Positions 1 through 5,385 of a DNA stretch of 21,243 nucleotides are shown piece by piece. A program made the translations under genes and the position numbers. The notes under the pieces were generated by a model. The model did not search any database and was not told the origin of the DNA. It worked only from the letters and a program-made list of their open reading frames with translations. The stretch spans positions 1-21,243 of the IMG/VR virus record IMGVR_UViG_3300042471_000742; one strand, written 5' to 3'. Source of the DNA: a virus. Position 1 is the first letter of the stretch. The number at the start of each line of letters is the position of its first letter.

Positions 1-1110
1 GAACTCATCCTTAGCCTTCTTAAAGAAAGGGCTGAGACGGGTCGTATCTATATCATGAATATTGATCATTGTAACTCTCATTCATCCTTTAAGGATAAAG
101 TTGAGATGAGTAATCTTTGTCAAGAAATTACTTTACCAACCTATCCAATTCAACATATTGATGGTGAAGGTGAGATTGCACTTTGCATTCTTTCCGCAAT
201 TAATGTCGGTAAAGTAAAATCGGATGAAGAACTTGAAGAACTTTGTGACCTTTCCGTTCGTGGATTGGATGAATTGATTGACTATCAAAAGTATCCTGTA
301 GAGGCAGCAGAACGTGCTACAAAGGCACGAAGATCCCTTGGCATAGGATTTATTGGTCTGGCACATTATTTGGCAAAACTTGGGTTTAATTACGATTCTC
401 AAGAAGCATGGGATGCAGTTCATGGTTTGTCTGAATCGTTCCAGTATTATCTACTGAAGGCATCTAATCAACTTGCAAAAGAAAAGGGGTATTGTGAATA
501 CTTTGGCCGCACCAAATATGCTGATGGTATTCTTCCAATTGATACATACAAAAAAGATGTAGACGAAATTTCTTCCATTCCTTACCAGCATGATTGGGAA
601 ACACTTAGAGCATCTATCTTGGAACACGGTCTCAGGCACTCAACATTGTCCGCACAGATGCCATCGGAGAGCAGTTCCGTTGTGTCAAATGCAACCAATG
701 GAATCGAGCCACCTAGAGACTACTTGTCCGTTAAGAAGTCGAAGAAAGGACCTCTTAAGCAAATTGTTCCTCAGTATCAAACACTTAAGAACAATTATAC
801 ACTTTTGTGGGATATGTCTAGCAATCGGGGTTACATTAATATTGTTGCTGTTATGCAAAAATTCTTCGATCAAGCTATTAGTGGAAACTGGTCCTATAAC
901 CCAGAGAATTATCCGGATAATGAAGTTCCTACTTCAGTAATGGCAAATGACTTTTTGACTACATACAAGTATGGGTGGAAAACTTCCTATTATCAAAATA
1001 CTTATGATATTAAAACCGATGAGGTGACGGAAGAGAAACCCAAACTTCAAGATTTGCTAAGTGAGTTAAGTTCAGTAGAGGAGGGAGAGTGTGAATCCTG
1101 TGCAGTTTAA
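1..1110 (+). CDS. nrdA: Ribonucleoside-diphosphate reductase alpha subunit, C-terminal part (5' truncated by window)
   Basis: Class Ia ribonucleotide reductase large subunit, which reduces NDPs to dNDPs for phage DNA synthesis. The reading frame is open from base 1, giving 369 residues, about the C-terminal half of a normal ~750-residue protein. Visible landmarks in fragment numbering: active-site N-L-C-Q-E (Asn38, Cys40, Glu42, matching E. coli N437/C439/E441), the partner redox cysteine in A-L-C-I-L-S (Cys62, E. coli C462), the family signature MPSESSSVVSNATNGIEPPR, the radical-transfer tyrosine pair SYYQNT (Tyr330-Tyr331), and a C-terminal redox tail CESC (Cys364, Cys367) that would be recharged by thioredoxin or glutaredoxin. 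All catalytic residues are intact and no intein or intron is visible in this half. nrdB follows 37 nt later, the order seen in T4-like phages. Confidence 0.95.
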   Translation, partial: ELILSLLKERAETGRIYIMNIDHCNSHSSFKDKVEMSNLCQEITLPTYPIQHIDGEGEIALCILSAINVGKVKSDEELEELCDLSVRGLDELIDYQKYPVEAAERATKARRSLGIGFIGLAHYLAKLGFNYDSQEAWDAVHGLSESFQYYLLKASNQLAKEKGYCEYFGRTKYADGILPIDTYKKDVDEISSIPYQHDWETLRASILEHGLRHSTLSAQMPSESSSVVSNATNGIEPPRDYLSVKKSKKGPLKQIVPQYQTLKNNYTLLWDMSSNRGYINIVAVMQKFFDQAISGNWSYNPENYPDNEVPTSVMANDFLTTYKYGWKTSYYQNTYDIKTDEVTEEKPKLQDLLSELSSVEEGECESCAV

Positions 1111-1147
1111 AATTTCTTTAACAGAAGAACAAACACAAGTCAAGGGG

Positions 1148-2278
1148 ATGACGGTTTTTAACACTGAACAAGTGAATACAAAAAAACAACCGATGTTTTT
1201 CGGAAAACCCCTTGGGATACAACGATATGATTCATACAAATATCCAGTCTTCGATAAACTGACTACACAGCAATTAGGATACTTCTGGAGACCTGAAGAG
1301 GTGTCTCTCCAGAAGGATCGTGGTGACTATCAAACTTTGCGTCCAGAACAGAAACATATTTATACATCAAACTTGAAATATCAAATTATGCTTGATTCTG
1401 TTCAGGGTCGTGGACCTGGAATGGCTTTCATTCCATATTGCTCACTACCTGAGTTGGAAGCATGTATGGAAGTATGGGGATTTATGGAGATGATCCATAG
1501 TCGTTCATACACATACATTATCAAAAATATCTATTCTGATCCAAGTGAAGTGTTTGATACGATCATTACTGATGAACGTATTCTGGAACGTGCTAAGAGC
1601 GTTACGGAGTCATATGATGATTTTATTCAAGCATCGCAAGATTATGGTTCATCCAATGCTTGGATGCACAATCTTGAAAAAGTCACATACGCACAACAAA
1701 GTCTCAATGATGTTAAACGAAAATTATACAGAGCAATCGCAAACGTTAACATTCTTGAAGGTATTCGGTTCTACGTTAGTTTTGCTTGTTCTTTCGCATT
1801 TGGTGAACTTAAGCTTATGGAAGGATCAGCTAAAATTATCTCTCTTATTGCAAGAGACGAAAACCAACATTTAGCTATTACTCAGAACATTCTGAATAAA
1901 TGGCGAGATGGTGATGATCCGGAGATGAAACAAATTATGAAAGAAGAAGAAGAGTGGACATATAAGATGTTTAATCGTGCTGTAAATGAAGAAAAACGAT
2001 GGGCAGATTATCTGTTCAAAGATGGTAGCATGATTGGACTTAACGATAAACTTCTTCAACAATACGTTGAGTGGATTGCTAATAGAAGATTAAAGGCGAT
2101 TGGATTAAAACCTCAATACGATATTTCAGCAAACAATAATCCACTTCCTTGGACTCAGCACTGGATTTCCTCTAAAGGTCTCCAGGTGGCTCCCCAGGAA
2201 ACCGAAGTAGAAAGTTATGTAGTCGGTGGAATTAAACAAGATGTGAAAAAAGACACATTTAGTGGTTTTAAATTGTAA
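1148..2278 (+). CDS. nrdB: Ribonucleoside-diphosphate reductase beta subunit
   Basis: Class Ia RNR small subunit, which holds the diiron-tyrosyl radical used by NrdA. The protein has 376 residues from the chosen ATG. Metal ligands are all present with near-E. coli numbering: Asp83 (LDS), Glu114 and His117 in M-E-M-I-H, radical Tyr121, Glu204 (NILEG), Glu238 and His241 (RDENQH). An upstream in-frame GTG at 1091 overlaps the end of nrdA, but the ATG at 1148 gives MTVFNTEQ, which matches the T4 NrdB N terminus, and AAGGGG abuts it. The gene ends 23 nt before an intrinsic terminator, so nrdA-nrdB appear to close a transcription unit. This pair converts host ribonucleotides into phage DNA precursors. 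Confidence 0.96.
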   Translation: MTVFNTEQVNTKKQPMFFGKPLGIQRYDSYKYPVFDKLTTQQLGYFWRPEEVSLQKDRGDYQTLRPEQKHIYTSNLKYQIMLDSVQGRGPGMAFIPYCSLPELEACMEVWGFMEMIHSRSYTYIIKNIYSDPSEVFDTIITDERILERAKSVTESYDDFIQASQDYGSSNAWMHNLEKVTYAQQSLNDVKRKLYRAIANVNILEGIRFYVSFACSFAFGELKLMEGSAKIISLIARDENQHLAITQNILNKWRDGDDPEMKQIMKEEEEWTYKMFNRAVNEEKRWADYLFKDGSMIGLNDKLLQQYVEWIANRRLKAIGLKPQYDISANNNPLPWTQHWISSKGLQVAPQETEVESYVVGGIKQDVKKDTFSGFKL

Positions 2279-2301
2279 CAATACGATTAAAACTTATAGA
2301 T

Positions 2302-2330
2302 AGAGGAGGTAACCCCCTCCTCTTTTTTTT
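2302..2330 (+). terminator. Intrinsic terminator after nrdB
   Basis: An 8-bp perfect stem AGAGGAGG/CCTCCTCT (2302-2309 with 2316-2323) with a 6-nt loop runs directly into eight T residues. It ends immediately before the ATG at 2331, so it should end the nrdA-nrdB transcript. Confidence 0.9.
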
Positions 2331-2486
2331 ATGATTCACATCACAGATATTTTCTCATTAAAAGCAAAAGTAGAAAAACTTAAATTTAAATTGGATGAAG
2401 AATTAATATCAAGCCACGAGAAGTGGATTGCTCATAAATATCTGAATCATGTTTTAGATTATATTGATGAGTTGCGATTACGATAA
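2331..2486 (+). CDS. Small charged hypothetical protein (51 aa)
   Basis: A 51-residue ORF beginning MIHITDIFSLKAKVEK and ending YIDELRLR. It is rich in Lys, Glu and Leu and probably helical, without a membrane segment or cysteine. It starts on the base after the nrdB terminator T-run and overlaps the next gene by 20 nt, so it seems to sit in the same unit as the GIY-YIG gene. No clear Shine-Dalgarno sequence precedes the ATG; the GGAGG in the terminator stem is too far away. I do not recognise a family. The support is reading-frame position, overlap with the next gene and codon use like its neighbours. Confidence 0.55.
   Translation: MIHITDIFSLKAKVEKLKFKLDEELISSHEKWIAHKYLNHVLDYIDELRLR
2433..2440 (+). 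promoter_or_regulatory. T4-type late promoter box (CATAAATA)
   Basis: CATAAATA differs from the T4 late consensus TATAAATA at the first base only. It lies inside the 51-aa ORF, 26 nt upstream of the GIY-YIG start codon, a spacing that would give a short leader. In AT-rich DNA such an octamer can occur by chance. Confidence 0.4.
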
Positions 2487-2904
2487 TCCGTGGTATTATA
2501 ATGGAGAACCTTTTGAATCCAAAGATGTTGAAGACTATTTTGGATTTGTTTATTTAATAGAAAACAAATTCAATGGTCGAAAATACATAGGTAGAAAATA
2601 TCTGTGGCAATTTAGAACTCCAAAAGGAAAAAATCGTAAAGTCAAATCGGAATCAGATTGGAAAAAATACTATGGGTCTTGTCCGGAACTTAAAGAAGAC
2701 ATTGAAAAATTTGGCAGAGAAAATTTTAGTAGAACTATCTTATCATTACATAAAACAAAGGGCAAAACAAACTATGAAGAAACACGACAACTCTTCGTCA
2801 ACAATGTCCTCACAGAGTCCCTTGACAACGGAGTCCCAGCATATTATAATTCAAACGTCATGTCCCGATATTTCAGAAAAGATTACTATGACAGCAACGA
2901 CTGA
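2467..2904 (+). CDS. GIY-YIG family nuclease
   Basis: A 145-residue protein with a GIY-YIG nuclease core: the GIY strand appears as F-V-Y-L-I-E (Val28-Tyr29-Leu30) and the YIG strand as K-Y-I-G-R-K (Tyr40-Ile41-Gly42) followed by the conserved Arg43. Downstream N-Y-E-E-T-R-Q-L-F can supply the metal-binding glutamate. These folds nick or cut DNA; members include UvrC N-terminal domains, T4 DenA and Seg homing enzymes. No DNA-binding NUMOD-type repeat follows, so it is more like a compact stand-alone nuclease than an obvious homing endonuclease. The start chosen is ATG; an ATT one codon earlier is not needed. It overlaps the previous gene by 20 nt and the next by 17 nt. A role in host DNA degradation, repair or mobility cannot be separated from the sequence. 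Confidence 0.75.
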   Translation: MSCDYDNPWYYNGEPFESKDVEDYFGFVYLIENKFNGRKYIGRKYLWQFRTPKGKNRKVKSESDWKKYYGSCPELKEDIEKFGRENFSRTILSLHKTKGKTNYEETRQLFVNNVLTESLDNGVPAYYNSNVMSRYFRKDYYDSND

Positions 2905-3061
2905 AGACATTGTGGCACATGTAAGATCGTGGTCTCTTGACCGTGCTGCAGATAAAAGCATTTCAAAAACAGATGCCCGCGCCATTCTTGCAGAGTTTTA
3001 TGAGTGGATTGAACCTGAAGACGACGAACTCGAAATTGTCTCTTTGGAACCAGAGGATTGA
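2888..3061 (+). CDS. Small acidic hypothetical protein (57 aa)
   Basis: A 57-residue ORF starting MTATTEDIVAHVRSW, with a very acidic C terminus (EPEDDELEIVSLEPED). It overlaps the end of the GIY-YIG gene by 17 nt and ends 29 nt before an intrinsic terminator, so it is probably the last gene of that unit. The frame is open further upstream, but that part is out of phase with the real nuclease gene, and the ATG here is the natural start. No membrane segment, cysteine or recognisable family. An acidic small phage protein could be a DNA mimic or an inhibitor of a host protein, but nothing here proves it. Confidence 0.65.
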   Translation: MTATTEDIVAHVRSWSLDRAADKSISKTDARAILAEFYEWIEPEDDELEIVSLEPED

Positions 3062-3066
3062 CAAGT

Positions 3067-3074
3067 CCTAAATA
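3067..3074 (+). promoter_or_regulatory. Possible late promoter box (CCTAAATA)
   Basis: CCTAAATA, a variant of the T4 late box, lies just past the stop of the 57-aa gene. Only 16 nt separate it from the start of a terminator stem, so transcription from it would either make a very short RNA or read through to the lysozyme gene. Confidence 0.3.
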
Positions 3075-3090
3075 ATCACTTATAATGTTT

Positions 3091-3119
3091 AAGCAATCCT
3101 TAAAAAAGATTGCTTTTTT
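3091..3119 (+). terminator. Intrinsic terminator
   Basis: AAGCAATC (3091-3098) pairs perfectly with GATTGCTT (3108-3115), with a 9-nt A-rich loop and a T-run to 3119. It should end the GIY-YIG unit. The palindrome with flanking A and T runs could also work in the opposite direction, although no opposite-strand gene is nearby. Confidence 0.85.
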
Positions 3120-3143
3120 ATTATGAGACTTTGAGTGCGATTT

Positions 3144-3186
3144 AGAGCCCAGGAGATTGCCCCTTGAGAAAGGGGAAGTGCGCTCT
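3144..3186 (+). other. Structured leader upstream of the lysozyme gene
   Basis: An outer stem AGAGC (3144-3148) / GCTCT (3182-3186) encloses a perfect 6-bp hairpin CCCCTT-GAGA-AAGGGG (3160-3175) with a GNRA-class tetraloop. It sits between a terminator and the tail-lysozyme gene, whose start codon is weak. It may be a 5' leader structure that stabilises or gates that mRNA. The element is seen in sequence only; its function is inferred. Confidence 0.45.
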
Positions 3187-3191
3187 CTCTA

Positions 3192-3857
3192 TTGGGATGT
3201 AGAGTTCAATTAAAACTAGTGCAAAATTTCTTTACAGTAACCCTGCCTCTTTTGGCAACGGTTACAACCAGCTCGGCAACACTGCCTTCAGTGTTTCCTC
3301 CTCCACCAGTGAATAATCCACCTTTCGCAATTGTTCAAGAGGAGCCTACATCAAAGACAGCAATCCGTGAGGTTGCTCCCGAAAAACCTAAAGAGACAAG
3401 GTTAATTTGTAAAGGGTGTAATGAAAATGAAAATGCTACCCTGGCATATTTCCAGGATCGTGGTATTAAAGACAGAAACGCCCTTGCTACCATCATGGGC
3501 AATATTCGTCAGGAATCAACTTTTGTTCCTAATGTTTGCGAAGGTGGTAGTAGGACCAGTTGGCATAGCTGCTACGGCGGTTATGGACTGATCCAATGGA
3601 CATCTGCCAATAGATATTATGGATTGGGTGATTTTGCTAAGAAGTATGGTGGTTCACCATCATCACTTCACACGCAACTTCGTTATCTAACAAATGAAGT
3701 TCAATGGAAAGAGATTGAGGGCAGGATGAAAACTCCTGGTAAGTCTATCAATCGTTACATGAACTATGCGTATGATTGGATTGGTTGGGGGCATCATGGT
3801 GCTCGCACTTCGTATGCTCATGATTATGCTTCCAAACTGATTACGGTAGAAGTTTGA
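3192..3857 (+). CDS. Secreted tail-lysozyme-domain protein (peptidoglycan hydrolase)
   Basis: The protein has a hydrophobic N-terminal segment resembling a signal peptide (about residues 9-28, ending in small residues), a Pro-rich linker (about 33-70) and a C-terminal lysozyme-like domain (about 80-180) of the phage tail lysozyme type. Typical features are LATIMGNIRQEST, whose glutamate (Glu108 counting from the TTG) is the likely catalytic acid, and YGLIQWTSANRYYGL. It should cleave peptidoglycan, either as an endolysin exported by signal peptide or as a virion-borne wall-opening enzyme. The start is uncertain: TTG at 3192 adds basic residues suited to a signal n-region, whereas GTG at 3219 gives a shorter form. 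A codon TTA sits at 3210, just where a start giving M-K-L-V-Q-N-F-F would be expected. Neither start has a clear Shine-Dalgarno sequence. A small membrane protein gene follows 58 nt later. Confidence 0.82.
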   Translation: MGCRVQLKLVQNFFTVTLPLLATVTTSSATLPSVFPPPPVNNPPFAIVQEEPTSKTAIREVAPEKPKETRLICKGCNENENATLAYFQDRGIKDRNALATIMGNIRQESTFVPNVCEGGSRTSWHSCYGGYGLIQWTSANRYYGLGDFAKKYGGSPSSLHTQLRYLTNEVQWKEIEGRMKTPGKSINRYMNYAYDWIGWGHHGARTSYAHDYASKLITVEV

Positions 3858-3880
3858 TACAATAGAATAAACAATCGAAT

Positions 3881-3888
3881 ACTAAATA
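3881..3888 (+). promoter_or_regulatory. Late promoter box (ACTAAATA)
   Basis: ACTAAATA, a variant of the T4 late box, lies in the gap between the lysozyme gene and the next ORF. The expected transcription start would fall in or next to the hairpin at 3891-3912. Confidence 0.45.
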
Positions 3889-3890
3889 TT

Positions 3891-3912
3891 GGGGAGTGCT
3901 GCAGAACTCCCC
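3891..3912 (+). other. Hairpin directly before the 3916 gene
   Basis: GGGGAGT (3891-3897) pairs perfectly with ACTCCCC (3906-3912) around an 8-nt loop; three T residues and then the ATG at 3916 follow. It resembles a terminator but the T-run is too short to be convincing. As part of the leader it would sit three bases from the start codon, where it could hinder ribosome loading. Confidence 0.55.
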
Positions 3913-3915
3913 TTT

Positions 3916-4326
3916 ATGTTTAAATTTAATATTGGAAAAGTTTCCAATAAAACTATTATAACAACGGGTATTGTATTATCGACTCTTATTGCAGCACTTT
4001 CACAATGCACTGGAATTCATGAAAAAAATCTTTGGGATTTATTGGACGAAATTCAAAGAAGATATTTCCCACAAACAATTATTAATGAGTTTATACTTAA
4101 AGATCCTGAAAAACTGAATCGTAGAATTCAAAGGGATGTGGATAAAGCAATACATAATGTGGAACCTGAATATGATAGAATCATTCGAGAAGCAGATCGT
4201 AAATTTCAACCCCGATATCAGAACTTGCAAAACGATGAGACTGTGTGCTATACTGATGAATGTAAGTCATTAGCACCTCCTATGAGAATTTGTGCTTCTT
4301 GGGTTGACACCTGTCCCAAGGACTGA
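3916..4326 (+). CDS. Small membrane-anchored or exported protein next to lysozyme
   Basis: A 136-residue protein from ATG 3916: MFKFNIGKVSNKTI, then one hydrophobic segment (about residues 15-31, ending near a cysteine in S-Q-C), then a highly charged, probably helical stretch (about 35-105), and a Cys-containing tail (CYTDECK, MRICASWVDTC). That topology, an N-terminal anchor plus a charged external helix downstream of a muralytic gene, resembles an inner-membrane spanin (Rz) or a small lipoprotein, but I cannot recognise a family. Four cysteines near the C terminus could form disulphides if exported. The end of the gene carries a consensus promoter (4304-4332) for the tRNA cluster. A GTG/TTG extension upstream would run through the leader hairpin and is unlikely. 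Confidence 0.7.
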   Translation: MFKFNIGKVSNKTIITTGIVLSTLIAALSQCTGIHEKNLWDLLDEIQRRYFPQTIINEFILKDPEKLNRRIQRDVDKAIHNVEPEYDRIIREADRKFQPRYQNLQNDETVCYTDECKSLAPPMRICASWVDTCPKD

Positions 4327-4332
4327 TATGAT
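4304..4332 (+). promoter_or_regulatory. Sigma-70 type promoter for the tRNA cluster
   Basis: TTGACA (4304-4309), 17-nt spacer, TATGAT (4327-4332). It overlaps the last codons of the upstream gene and fires into tRNA-Arg, whose first base is 17 nt downstream. This is the early or host-type promoter class. Confidence 0.8.
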
Positions 4333-4348
4333 AAGTAGGTAAACAAAT

Positions 4349-4422
4349 GGGCTAGTAACTCAGTGGAACAGAGTAACGCTCTTCTAAAGCGTGAGTCGTT
4401 GGTTCGAATCCAACCTAGCCCG
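4349..4422 (+). tRNA. tRNA-Arg(UCU)
   Basis: Acceptor stem GGGCTAG/CTAGCCC, D-arm ACTC/GAGT, anticodon stem ACGCT/AGCGT with loop CTTCTAA (anticodon TCT), T-arm GTTGG-TTCGAAT-CCAAC, discriminator G. It reads AGA, a codon frequent in the AT-rich phage genes. CCA is not encoded. Confidence 0.95.
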
Positions 4423-4425
4423 TAT

Positions 4426-4507
4426 GTCGTTGTGGCGGAATTGGTAGACGCACTGGGTTTAGGTTCCAGTAGATTAATCTGTGAAGGTTCAAGTCCTTTC
4501 AACGACA
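4426..4507 (+). tRNA. tRNA-Leu(UAG)
   Basis: Acceptor GTCGTTG/CAACGAC, anticodon stem CTGGG/TCCAG with loop TTTAGGT (anticodon TAG), a long class II variable arm and T-arm with GTTCAAGTC. Starts three bases after tRNA-Arg, so both share one transcript. A promoter -35 box begins two bases after its discriminator. Confidence 0.94.
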
Positions 4508-4508
4508 C

Positions 4509-4537
4509 TTGACAATCAAACTTAAATGGTTTATGAT
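4509..4537 (+). promoter_or_regulatory. Sigma-70 type promoter inside the tRNA cluster
   Basis: TTGACA (4509-4514), 17-nt spacer, TATGAT (4532-4537), identical boxes and spacing to the promoter at 4304. An inverted repeat ACAATCA/TGATTGT (4512-4518 with 4534-4540) overlaps both boxes and could be a binding site or only a coincidence. Starts transcription about 4 nt before tRNA-Gly. Confidence 0.78.
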
Positions 4538-4547
4538 TGTTTCATAT

Positions 4548-4618
4548 GCGAATGTGGTGTAGCGGTAACATCCCATCCTTCCAAGTTGGTGTCACGGGTT
4601 CGATCCCCGTCATTCGCT
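4548..4618 (+). tRNA. tRNA-Gly(UCC)
   Basis: Acceptor GCGAATG/CATTCGC, anticodon loop CTTCCAA (anticodon TCC), T-arm ACGGG-TTCGATC-CCCGT, discriminator T. The anticodon stem CCATC/GTTGG has one T-T mismatch, which is odd but tolerable. Reads GGA. Confidence 0.9.
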
Positions 4619-4620
4619 CT

Positions 4621-4634
4621 GAACCTTCGGGTTC
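4621..4634 (+). other. UUCG-tetraloop hairpin between tRNA-Gly and tRNA-Asn
   Basis: GAACC-TTCG-GGTTC forms a 5-bp stem closed by C(UUCG)G, an exceptionally stable loop. It lies two bases after tRNA-Gly and four bases before tRNA-Asn. Likely a processing spacer or 3' end stabiliser; the following TTATT is too weak for a good terminator. Confidence 0.6.
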
Positions 4635-4638
4635 TTAT

Positions 4639-4711
4639 TCCCCTATAGCTCAATTGGCAGAGCACGGTGCTGTTAACACTGGGGTTGTTCGTTCGAGTCG
4701 GACTGGGGGAG
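4639..4711 (+). tRNA. tRNA-Asn(GUU)
   Basis: Acceptor TCCCCTA/TGGGGGA with one G-U pair, D-arm GCTC/GAGC, anticodon stem CGGTG/CACTG around CTGTTAA (anticodon GTT), T-arm GTTCG-TTCGAGT-CGGAC, discriminator G. Confidence 0.93.
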
Positions 4712-4713
4712 TA

Positions 4714-4831
4714 GGGAGGACTGGAAATGTCTGGGACTTCCTCTAAATCCTAAGTTTTCTTAGGTCGGGGACTTGATCACCCCCGTTCGTTGCGGAGAGT
4801 GTCTTCCGCGAGTGGTGGGCACTCACTACTC
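4714..4831 (+). ncRNA. Candidate structured RNA between tRNA-Asn and tRNA-Val
   Basis: About 120 nt without a plausible ORF but with successive hairpins: GAGGA/TCCTC (4716-4720 with 4739-4743); a perfect CCTAAG-TTTT-CTTAGG (4749-4764); CGGGG/CCCCG (4766-4770 with 4781-4785); GCGGA/TCCGC (4792-4796 with 4805-4809); and GAGTGGTG/CACTACTC (4810-4817 with 4824-4831, one G-U). The region is visibly richer in G and C than the flanking coding DNA. It lies within the tRNA transcript, in the same kind of setting as the stable RNAs C and D of the T4 tRNA cluster. It resembles no riboswitch or tmRNA that I know. A decayed tRNA is less likely because no T-arm consensus is left. Confidence 0.5.
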
Positions 4832-4835
4832 ATTT

Positions 4836-4907
4836 GGGCGATTGGCGCAGCGGTAGCGCAGCTGCTTTACACGCAGACGGTCATTGGTTCGAATCCGATA
4901 TTGCCCA
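4836..4907 (+). tRNA. tRNA-Val(UAC)
   Basis: Acceptor GGGCGAT/ATTGCCC with one G-U pair, D-arm GCGC/GCGC, anticodon loop TTTACAC (anticodon TAC) on a CTGC/GCAG stem, T-loop TTCGAAT, discriminator A. Reads GTA. Confidence 0.92.
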
Positions 4908-4911
4908 CTTG

Positions 4912-4919
4912 CATAAATA
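4912..4919 (+). promoter_or_regulatory. Late promoter box (CATAAATA) before dps
   Basis: CATAAATA differs from the T4 late consensus only at the first base and lies 16 nt before the Dps start codon, so the leader would be very short. It may give the ferritin gene its own late expression apart from the tRNA transcript. Confidence 0.5.
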
Positions 4920-4935
4920 TTGTAAAAAGAGTATA

Positions 4936-5370
4936 ATGGAAAAACTGTTTAAACTCTTAAGTGATGCTCAGTCATCACTTTTTGTTTTGTTTCATAAAAC
5001 TTGGGCATTTCATTGGAATGTAATTGGAGAAGATTTTACTCAACTTCATCAACTCTTTGGTGGACAATATGAAACTATGTTTGAAGAGATTGACAGACTC
5101 TCTGAACATATGAGATACTTAAATATTAAACCACTGAGTTCTCTTTCAAGAATGCTTGAGGTAACTCAAATCAAAGAAGCATCAAGTTCAACTGGAGCAA
5201 AAGAAATGCTTCAAGAGCTCTTGGATAACAACACCAAGTTTTGTGAATTAATGCAAGAGATTTCAGAAGAATCTGAAGAACAAAAACAATACGCAACTGC
5301 TAACTTGGTCCAAGATTTAATGGAATCTCATGGTAAATTTGTTTGGCAATTAAGATCACATTTACAGTGA
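4936..5370 (+). CDS. Dps-family ferritin-like DNA/iron protection protein
   Basis: A 144-residue protein with the Dps/ferritin four-helix pattern. The ferroxidase-site residues of Dps are visible: His26 in F-H-W-N-V, His38 in Q-L-H-Q-L, and Asp53 and Glu57 in I-D-R-L-S-E. Dps proteins form 12-mers that oxidise Fe(II) with peroxide and store it, limiting Fenton damage; some also bind DNA. The N terminus is short and lacks the Lys-rich tail used by E. coli Dps for DNA binding, so iron and peroxide handling seems the more likely role. The ATG at 4936 is chosen because upstream extension would run into tRNA-Val. A zinc-ribbon gene follows after 15 nt. In a cyanophage it could guard the photosynthesising host or sequester iron late in infection. 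Confidence 0.85.
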   Translation: MEKLFKLLSDAQSSLFVLFHKTWAFHWNVIGEDFTQLHQLFGGQYETMFEEIDRLSEHMRYLNIKPLSSLSRMLEVTQIKEASSSTGAKEMLQELLDNNTKFCELMQEISEESEEQKQYATANLVQDLMESHGKFVWQLRSHLQ

Positions 5371-5385
5371 ACAGGACAAAAAACA

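Noticed and set aside
1545-1874. Alternative-frame ORF inside nrdB
   Set aside because: nrdB has all metal ligands conserved over this stretch; the other frame is a shadow.
1-2278. Intron or intein in nrdA/nrdB
   Set aside because: Both reading frames are continuous with conserved motifs at normal spacing.
2672-2887. Upstream extension of the 57-aa acidic protein
   Set aside because: The extension lies out of phase inside the GIY-YIG gene and reads as low-complexity basic sequence; the ATG at 2888 is a better start.
4248-4508. Minus-strand ORF of 86 codons across tRNA-Arg and tRNA-Leu
   Set aside because: It lies over two well-supported tRNA genes; its translation is the typical reverse-tRNA artefact and has no partner gene.
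4537-4746. Plus-strand ORF of 69 codons over tRNA-Gly and tRNA-Asn
   Set aside because: It is made of tRNA sequence read as codons (including the usual G-V-x-G-S-I-P-V-type string), with no independent support.
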